The translations under genes and the position numbers were made by a program. Shown here in pieces: positions 7,122 to 11,783 of a stretch of DNA of 11,783 bases. The first letter of the stretch is position 1. The number at the start of each line of letters is the position of its first letter. The DNA lies in NCBI GenBank assembly GCA_013695925.1, contig JACCZO010000250.1:1-11783 (forward strand). Reading direction: 5' to 3'. The notes beneath the pieces were generated by a model, which saw only the letters and a program-made list of their open reading frames with translations, did not search any database and was not told the origin of the DNA. The stretch is from Chthoniobacterales bacterium. GTDB taxonomy: Bacteria > Verrucomicrobiota > Verrucomicrobiia > Chthoniobacterales > UBA10450.

Positions 7122-8216
7122 TCAACACGGCTTGGTTCCATCAACGATGGCGTATTCTCGGCCCTTTTTCCGCAACCATCCTTGGCGCTCTGCCTTTTTA
7201 GCCCACTTTGAAATAGTCCCAGGAGAAACCTTCAGTTCGACAGCTAAATGGCCACATTCCGTTACACCGTCCTCAATGCACTTACGGAATACATCCATCG
7301 ACTGGGCCATCTTGTGACCGACGCTGATCTTCCCCGTCGCGTGGTTGGTTGTAATATGCCATTCGTACGCCGGTATCTCTTCTTGAGTATTGCGGCTCGG
7401 CTTGTGAACCGGGAGATAAACCGCGCGCCACGTTTGTCGTCTGATGCTTTCTTGGCATCGTCCAAGGCAATTACCCAAAACGTTGCGTCTTCACGCTTAC
7501 TTGTGCCTCTGGCTTCGCCGTTGCGACCGGCGTGGGCACGAGGATGACCGCTATCTTGTGCCGCCGAAAGTGAAGCAGCCAGTTGTTGACCTGCTCCCAT
7601 TCGAAAGCATCGTTTTCCTTCATGCCGCTCGCGAGCGTCGAGAGGTTGTCGAGCACAACCACCTTGATCCCATGGCGGATGCAACGATCAAGAATGGCCC
7701 CTGTAGGCCCCGGTTTGTAATGTTCAACACCTTATCCGCGCGCTCGAAAAGGATCTCGTGATTTAAGAACTCGATTTCTCCCTCGCCGCTGGTCAAGCCG
7801 CTGTCGCGATCCCGCATCAAGTCGGCTGGCATTTCGCCGTCGATGTAGAGGACCTTCGTTCTGGCGTGCGCCTTCCATTCACCGACGGAATCACCTTCGC
7901 TTAGGGCTCTAGCTATCAACAAGGCAAGCCAGGTCTTACCAACGCCACGAAACGCATAAATGATGCCGAGATCGCCTTCACAGAACCAATCGCCCAGTAA
8001 CCGCGCCCTTGGCGCAAGTTCAAGGGTAGCTAGTTCGCTCGAAGTTACGACCGCCTGCTCGATGGCCCGAGACCAAAGCGCTCCATCGGGGTTATCTTCA
8101 CACTTAGTTTTATCGTCTTCGTGGATGGGGACGATCAGCGCCCTAATTTGTTCGGGTAGATTTTCCCGCCCTACGCGCGAGTGTAGGTCACTTATGTCCT
8201 TAAGCTCGGACTGCAT
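7122..8216 (-). pseudogene. RepA-like AAA/RecA-fold helicase, broken by three one-base losses
   Basis: Starts at ATG 8216 behind a strong ribosome site (GGGAGGTCAAT) and overlaps the primase end. The first frame has Walker A YAFRGVGKTWLAL (about residues 87-99) and the VLYIDGEMP motif (122-130). The protein then continues in other frames. A base is missing near 7697-7703, after which the Walker B strand VVVLDNLSTLAS appears. A second is missing near 7533-7537, inside the expected VHHAGR sensor motif. A third is missing near 7400-7406, after ARFISRFT. The last frame ends with a winged-helix segment (HLAVELKVSPGTISKWAKKA). Restoring three bases gives one frame of about 365 residues, the normal layout of RSF1010 RepA-type hexameric helicases (AAA_25 family). 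As written the first frame stops at 7620, before Walker B, so a functional helicase is unlikely. Confidence 0.8.
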
Positions 8217-9120
8217 ATTGACCTCCCTTCCAGTCCAGACGGTTTAACAAGCGGGCGTGGCCCCATAGAAGCTTGCCGACGCGCTCAGTTGCTTCCGCTC
8301 CCGCGTCGTCATTGTCGAAGGCGAGAATCACATCTTTGCCGCGGAATAGATGAACCCAGTCCTCTTTGAAGGTGCTAGCAGAAGGCATCGCAACAACGAC
8401 GAGCCGAGCGTCTTCTTCTATACCAGCGTCGAGCAGTGAAATTGCATCCGTTTCGGACTCGCAAAGATAAACGAACTCGACAGGTTGGAGCCATGCTCCA
8501 CGCCAAATCCAGGGTTTGCCAAACGCCCACCGGATGATTCGCTCACCGTTCTCGCGCCAGCGGAGCTTGACACCAGTGTCGTAAATGAATGCCAGTTTCC
8601 CGTCGTTCCAGCCAAGATAGCCTTCCAAGGCCAAGCGGCGCAGAGTCTCAGGTTTCCATTTGCGCCCTTCTGCAATCCGTTCGCACAAGGAAAAGCTAGT
8701 GGATAGGGCTTCAGCCATCTTAATTGCCGCGAAGCACTCTTCACCGACTGGATCGTAGATCTCTGATGGCAGCAAAGCGCGCTGACTGCGCTTTCCTTCA
8801 CGCAGATCGGACCTTTGGCGTGGAAGTTGTCCCTGCGGTCTGTCCGCCGCGGTGCCCGCCAGCTCGATGTAGCGTCGGCACGCGTCCGCGTTACCAATAT
8901 TCTCAAGCTTGGCTATGAAATCCACGCCATCACCCGCACCGCATCCCGAGTGACACTTCCAACTCCAGCTACCGGTCTGATTGAGGAACAATCCAAATGA
9001 GGGATGCTTGTCATCGTGGAGCGGGCAAATCGCGCTGCTCTTCGCGTGTTCTGCGAGGCCGAGTCACGCCATGAGTTCGGGTAGCGGCAGCGCAAGCTTC
9101 GCTTTTTCGAGCGCGCTCAT
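8200..9120 (-). pseudogene. CHC2 zinc-finger/Toprim DNA primase, in-frame TGA at codon 19
   Basis: Reading from ATG 9120 (which overlaps the TGA of the upstream HTH gene as ATGA), the protein begins MSALEKAKLALPLPELMA, then TGA at 9064-9066, then continues in the same frame LGLAEHAKSSAICPLHDDKH for the rest of 306 residues. The TGA sits where an Arg is common (ELMARLGL), consistent with CGA to TGA. After the stop, the zinc finger shows CPLH at 32-35 and CHSGC at 56-60, followed by GAGDGVDFIA. The Toprim domain shows the acidic motif YLCESETDA (Glu near 221) and ILAFDNDDAG (Asp near 269 and 271). Known: such primases make RNA primers for plasmid or phage-satellite replication and are commonly encoded beside a RepA-like helicase, as here. 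The TTG at 8991 could only start translation after half of the zinc finger, so the gene is probably dead. Confidence 0.8.
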
Positions 9121-9386
9121 ACTCTCGACTCCCCAGCGCTCTGATTTCGCGGGTTACGAATTGTTCCCGCAAATTCCCCACGGCCAGCACGATCGTTGAA
9201 CAATGCGATCGCCTCCCGCGTTACGTAATGACGTCCTGCTATTACGACGGTAGCGAGCCAGCCGCGTTTTCGATAACGCCACGCCGTCGCTGGCGAGAGG
9301 CCACTTTGCTGAAGAAACAGGTCCAGGCTGATCGGCGGGAATGCGTTTAATGGAACCGCGGCGTTTGAATGAATTTCGGAGTTCAT
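9117..9386 (-). CDS. Small HTH DNA-binding protein (excisionase/AlpA-like)
   Basis: 89 residues from ATG 9386, with AGAAAG just upstream as a weak ribosome site. Residues 19-45 (ISLDLFLQQSGLSPATAWRY and on) form the helix-turn-helix, followed by RGWLATVVIAGRHYVTREAI, the wing of MerR/AlpA/Xis-type domains that bind DNA and help excision or regulate element genes. First gene of a three-gene operon; its TGA overlaps the primase ATG (ATGA), implying coupling. Unlike its neighbours it is intact. Palindromic sites 20-70 bases upstream are candidate targets for it. Whether it is an excisionase or a repressor cannot be decided from sequence. Confidence 0.7.
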   Translation of the reverse strand: MNSEIHSNAAVPLNAFPPISLDLFLQQSGLSPATAWRYRKRGWLATVVIAGRHYVTREAIALFNDRAGRGEFAGTIRNPRNQSAGESRV

Positions 9387-9402
9387 ATCTTTCTGCTGGG
9401 TG

Positions 9403-9453
9403 TCAACTCCAAGCCGTGAAACGCCACGAAGAGTTGAGAAGCTTCTTCAACTC
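9403..9453 (-). promoter_or_regulatory. Operator-like palindrome and extra half-site upstream of the element operon
   Basis: GAGTTGAGAAG (9431-9441) mirrors CTTCTTCAACTC (9442-9453) with a single extra T, giving a near-perfect 23-base palindrome centred on an AAGCTT. A third half-site TCAACTC lies at 9403-9409. All are between the operon start at 9386 and the divergent plus-strand ORF. Repeated dyads here suggest binding by a dimeric regulator or the integrase accessory protein. Confidence 0.55.
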
Positions 9454-9504
9454 GCGAACCCCCTAATATGATGCAGATTATGAGGCATCGACCGCTTTGT
9501 CACT

Positions 9505-9921
9505 TTGTCTGCTGCCTCGCGCGATTTAAGAATTTCGCGCGAAACCGTTCGGCGCTACTGCCAAAGAGAGCCAGGAGTGATGTTCGGACGAAAAGTGGAG
9601 ATTGAAGCCCTTCGGACGGTAATCGCGCACTTCAAACGTCGGGATGGCCGCGGATATCCTTTCGGACAAAGGCGTCTTCGTTCGTTAAAATTGATGCCGC
9701 CGAAACAGCGGCGAGTTTTGGGTAGAGCGCTCGCTAAAAGGTTGGAAGTCGTCAAAGACGAATTCGACGCGATGAGCGACGTCGACCAGCTAGCATTGCT
9801 TCGGCTAGGACCGGCCTTGTGGTTCAGCTTCTTCCGAGAAAACGTCGGGGCGGCCCACTTCAAGTCACTGGCGGTTCAAAAATCGGAGCCAAAGACCCAA
9901 GAGTCTTCGCAGAACGAGTAG
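9505..9921 (+). CDS. Hypothetical small protein with HTH-like N-terminus (start uncertain)
   Basis: 138 residues if read from TTG 9505; an upstream in-frame TGA at 9481-9483 limits extension. The N-terminus, LSAASRDLRISRETVRRYCQ, resembles the HTH of small plasmid and phage DNA-binding proteins, followed by GRKVEIEAL. The rest is basic and helical (KQRRVLGRALAKRLEVVKDE) and not recognised. No ribosome site precedes TTG. An ATG at 9480 lies one frame away and would join this frame if a base were removed just after it, so the gene may also be damaged at its start. It lies opposite to the flanking genes and converges on the integrase with 24 bases between stops. Confidence 0.5.
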   Translation: MSAASRDLRISRETVRRYCQREPGVMFGRKVEIEALRTVIAHFKRRDGRGYPFGQRRLRSLKLMPPKQRRVLGRALAKRLEVVKDEFDAMSDVDQLALLRLGPALWFSFFRENVGAAHFKSLAVQKSEPKTQESSQNE

Positions 9922-9945
9922 GCCCCGCTCGATTGGGCGGCGATT

Positions 9946-11168
9946 TTAATCAAGACTGCTGGTCAGATTATTCGTCCGCACCTTCAAAGCAGCTTGTTTG
10001 CGATGCGCGTCGAGCAGGTGCCCGTAGATCTTACCGACGAGAATCCCGCCATCTTTATGTCCGAGCCACGCGGCAATCGTCATGAAGTCAATTCCCGCCA
10101 TGACGCAGAACGAAGCAAAGAAGTGTCGCAAATCGTGAAACCCGACCCACTCTAGTTTCGCCGCTTGCGGGCAAGGAGCAGGCTTTCGCGAAAAGTGCGG
10201 GCGTGTTCGTCACGAGCGCCGCGTTGTGGCGAAGGAAAAAGCCACGCGCAATCGGGCGCTCTTCGAGCATCCATCTCGCGCAAGAGTGCCCCTAGGTGTG
10301 CGTTAAATTCAATCGTGCGCGCCTCGCCGTTTTTCGCCAGCCCATCCGCGCCGATCGTGACGCGCTCGTCTTCTACGTCTACGTCGGCCCAGCGAATCCG
10401 CAACGCCTCCGCTTCGCGCGCGCCGGAGAAGGCGAGGAAACGTAAGTAGTCATGAAACTGCTCCCCATTTTTTGAACAGTTCTTGGCCGATTCAAGCAAA
10501 CGCTCAAACTCTGTCGGGGTAAGGAGAGGACGTTTGGGAGTCGGTTTTTCCTCGAACGCTTTCATCCTCGGGAGCGCGAGGAAATGGCCATCATCAAGGG
10601 CAGCATTGAGGACATTGCGCAAGACGATCAGGTCGAGATTAGCCGTCCGGGCCGTGACCGGCGGAAGATATTTTCCAACAAACGTGCCGCCTGCTAAACG
10701 TCTTTCGAGGAAAGCGACGATGAGGGGCGTGATAATTCGATCGACGCGAACGCGACCGAGATGTTCTGCCCACCGCGCGAGCGCAAGACGCTCGTTGTAT
10801 AGAGTGTCTTTGCCTTTGCGCTGCACTTTCGCCTTGGCGAGATAGGTTGCCTGATAATCTGCGAAGATTGGTTTAAGGCCCGCAGTGGGAAGTTTGTTTT
10901 CTCGCCGATCGTTGCGCTTGATTTCGGCAGCTTCTTTCGCCTCGACCAGATTGCGCGGAGGACAAACGTCCTCCCTGAGCAGTGGAAAACGCCGTGCCGT
11001 CTTCTTCCCTCCGCGATCGATCCAGAGTTGAACGTAGTAGCGGCCGTTGCGCTGGTATAACCCGGCCAATCTGCGATTGCGCGAGTCACGCACTGCGATA
11101 AACTTGCCCGCATGATCGGGTCGCTGAGTCGAGGAGAGAGAGGCGGAATCGCTTTCACTGCGTTTCAT
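9946..11168 (-). pseudogene. Tyrosine recombinase/integrase, split by one base loss
   Basis: ATG 11168 with AGACAGGTC upstream. The first frame runs 338 residues to a TAG at 10152-10154: N-terminal arm-type region (residues 30-60, LAGLYQRNGRYYVQLWIDRG), core-binding domain (about 100-200), and the start of the catalytic domain with Arg I in FSGAREAEALRIRW (Arg about 251). A base is missing near 10163-10167. In the next frame the domain continues KLEWVGFHDLRHFFASF (the HxxR box), AAWLGHKDGG (third His) and VGKIYGHLLDAHRK (catalytic Tyr), ending at 9946. Restored length is about 407 residues, normal for the family. As written, the product lacks the second Arg, the His and the Tyr nucleophile, so it cannot catalyse recombination. 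Confidence 0.85.
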
Positions 11169-11236
11169 GACCTGTCTCTAGCACCGCGTCAATTCCCACC
11201 GAGGCGAATTATCGTAACTCGTTGGGGATAAATAAT

Positions 11237-11320
11237 GCCGGCGTGGCGGAATTGGCAGACGCGCTAGACTCAAAATCTGGTACTCGCAAGAGTGTGTGGG
11301 TTCGAGCCCCTCCGCCGGTA
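11237..11320 (+). tRNA. tRNA-Leu (anticodon CAA)
   Basis: 84 bases fold as a type II tRNA: acceptor GCCGGCG with CGCCGGT (first pair G:T), D-stem GCG/CGC with GGCAGA loop, anticodon stem CTAGA/TCTGG with loop CTCAAAA (anticodon CAA, reads TTG), long variable arm with stem ACTC/GAGT around GCAA, T-loop TTCGAGC, discriminator A. CCA is not encoded. The T-stem GTGGG/CCCTC has one T:T mismatch. It lies just upstream of the lipoprotein gene and 68 bases beyond the integrase start. Confidence 0.93.
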
Positions 11321-11396
11321 GACTCATGCATCCGGGTTGCCCCTGAAGTGGCCGTCGCGCGCCGCGATCTCTGGCACGAGTTCGGGAAACCTGAAC

Positions 11397-11412
11397 CTTA
11401 TCGTCTGATAAG
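11397..11412 (+). terminator. Small palindrome downstream of tRNA-Leu
   Basis: CTTATC GTCT GATAAG, a perfect 6-bp stem with a 4-base loop, followed about 9 bases later by a T-rich stretch (GTTTGTTCTTG). It is 76 bases past the tRNA end and could end its transcript or be an operator for the next gene. The stem is AT-rich and weak. Confidence 0.25.
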
Positions 11413-11487
11413 CAGGCCCGTTTGTTCTTGAATTCGACGGGGTCGACATAAAGAATCGCTCCAGCGTGGCATCTGATTGTCGCAAAG

Positions 11488-11742
11488 GTGAACAGAACAA
11501 TTTTTCCCGTCCTAGTGTTGTTCCTCCTGGCAGTGTCCGGCTGCGATCAACGCGAGTCCCAAGCGCCGAAGGACCAAGACCAACCGGCCGGCAGTCGTTC
11601 CGAGACCAAGACTCTCGAGGCGGCAGGTTTGATGGGATACGATGGCAAACAACTTCGGAAAAGCGTCGATAAGGTTTTAGATGCCCGGGATCAAAAGAAT
11701 AAGGAGGTGGAAGACGCCATCCAGAAAAGCGAAGATCAATGA
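11488..11742 (+). CDS. Small predicted lipoprotein
   Basis: 84 residues from GTG 11488; no ATG start is available upstream in frame. The signal peptide NRTIFPVLVLFLLAVSGC ends in a lipobox (VSGC, Cys19), so it is probably lipidated and membrane anchored. The mature 66 residues are polar and charged: a Gln/Asp/Pro-rich linker (DQRESQAPKDQDQPAG), then GLMGYDGKQLRKSVDKVLDA and a charged helical end rich in Lys, Glu and Asp. No family recognised. The start is the least certain part; AAAG immediately before GTG is not a convincing ribosome site. Confidence 0.65.
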   Translation: MNRTIFPVLVLFLLAVSGCDQRESQAPKDQDQPAGSRSETKTLEAAGLMGYDGKQLRKSVDKVLDARDQKNKEVEDAIQKSEDQ

Positions 11743-11783
11743 CGCTCCTTAGGAAGGTTCAATCTGCTTTGTAATCTGCGCCC

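Larger units (their letters stand above)
7122..11168 (-). mobile_element. Decayed integrated element (integrase, HTH, primase, helicase)
   Basis: The stretch carries a tyrosine integrase, an excisionase/AlpA-like HTH protein, a CHC2-Toprim primase and a RepA-like helicase, all on the minus strand, plus one small plus-strand ORF. This set is the integration and replication module of phage satellites, integrative plasmids or small integrative elements. No capsid, packaging, relaxase or conjugation gene is visible. Three of the four main genes are broken by single-base losses or a nonsense codon, so the element is probably immobile. Exact ends were not found; coordinates given are the outermost genes. 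Confidence 0.75.

Noticed and set aside
7697..7703. Programmed -1 frameshifting in the helicase
   Set aside because: No canonical slippery heptamer, and two further breaks of the same kind follow, so decay is simpler.
9064..9066. UGA recoded as selenocysteine or tryptophan
   Set aside because: Other genes in the window use TGA as a normal stop (for example at 1060, 1563 and 9117), and no nearby selenocysteine-type stem was recognised.
9401..9406. TTGACA on the minus strand as a -35 box for the element operon
   Set aside because: A -10 at normal spacing would fall inside the HTH coding sequence, downstream of its ATG; the match is better explained as part of the TCAACTC half-site.
1..11783. 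CRISPR array, toxin-antitoxin pair or defence system
   Set aside because: No regularly spaced repeats of CRISPR length and no recognised toxin, antitoxin or defence domains in any credible frame.

Overview
The window looks like a high-GC Gram-negative chromosome fragment, most likely Verrucomicrobiota (Spartobacteria/Chthoniobacterales type). This assignment is inference from three features. One is a tandem ~120-residue C-terminal domain of the 'LANISxR...IGGFI...VRAIGPSL...DPxLEI...GAYTA...GVGLLEVYDL' type that recurs in these bacteria. The second is a four-helix-bundle (S23/IVP-like) gene carrying GAACGTCGAACGCC-type arrays. The third is a porin plus multiheme cytochrome operon. No 16S or marker gene is present to prove it.

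Left part (1-3617, minus strand): a three-gene operon runs outer-membrane beta-barrel protein -> four-helix-bundle protein -> multiheme c-type cytochrome. Both junctions are TGATG stop/start overlaps. The cytochrome runs off the left edge and shows four CxxCH sites in the 353 residues visible. The pairing resembles porin-cytochrome electron conduits. The four-helix-bundle coding core is bracketed by two inverted copies of a GAACGTC-type array. One array encodes part of that protein's N-terminus and the other encodes the arginine-rich start of the cytochrome signal peptide.

Middle (3713-6085, plus strand): a divergently transcribed, secreted 790-residue protein has two GlcG/HbpS-like (DUF336) domains and two copies of the C-terminal domain above. 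About 1 kb follows (6086-7121) with no supportable gene but several hairpins and short direct repeats.

Right part (7122-11168, almost all minus strand): a decayed integrated element. It holds a tyrosine integrase, a small HTH protein (excisionase/AlpA-like), a CHC2-Toprim primase and a RepA-like AAA helicase, the last three as one overlapping operon behind a palindromic operator-like site. The integrase has lost one base, the helicase has lost three separate bases, and the primase has an in-frame TGA at codon 19. The long chromosomal genes outside the element are unbroken, so this looks like real decay rather than general sequence error. A small HTH-like ORF of uncertain start lies on the plus strand inside the element.

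Far right: an intact tRNA-Leu(CAA) gene lies 68 bases beyond the integrase start, followed by a short lipoprotein gene. The element lies on the 5' side of this tRNA, which is not the usual arrangement for tRNA-targeted integration.
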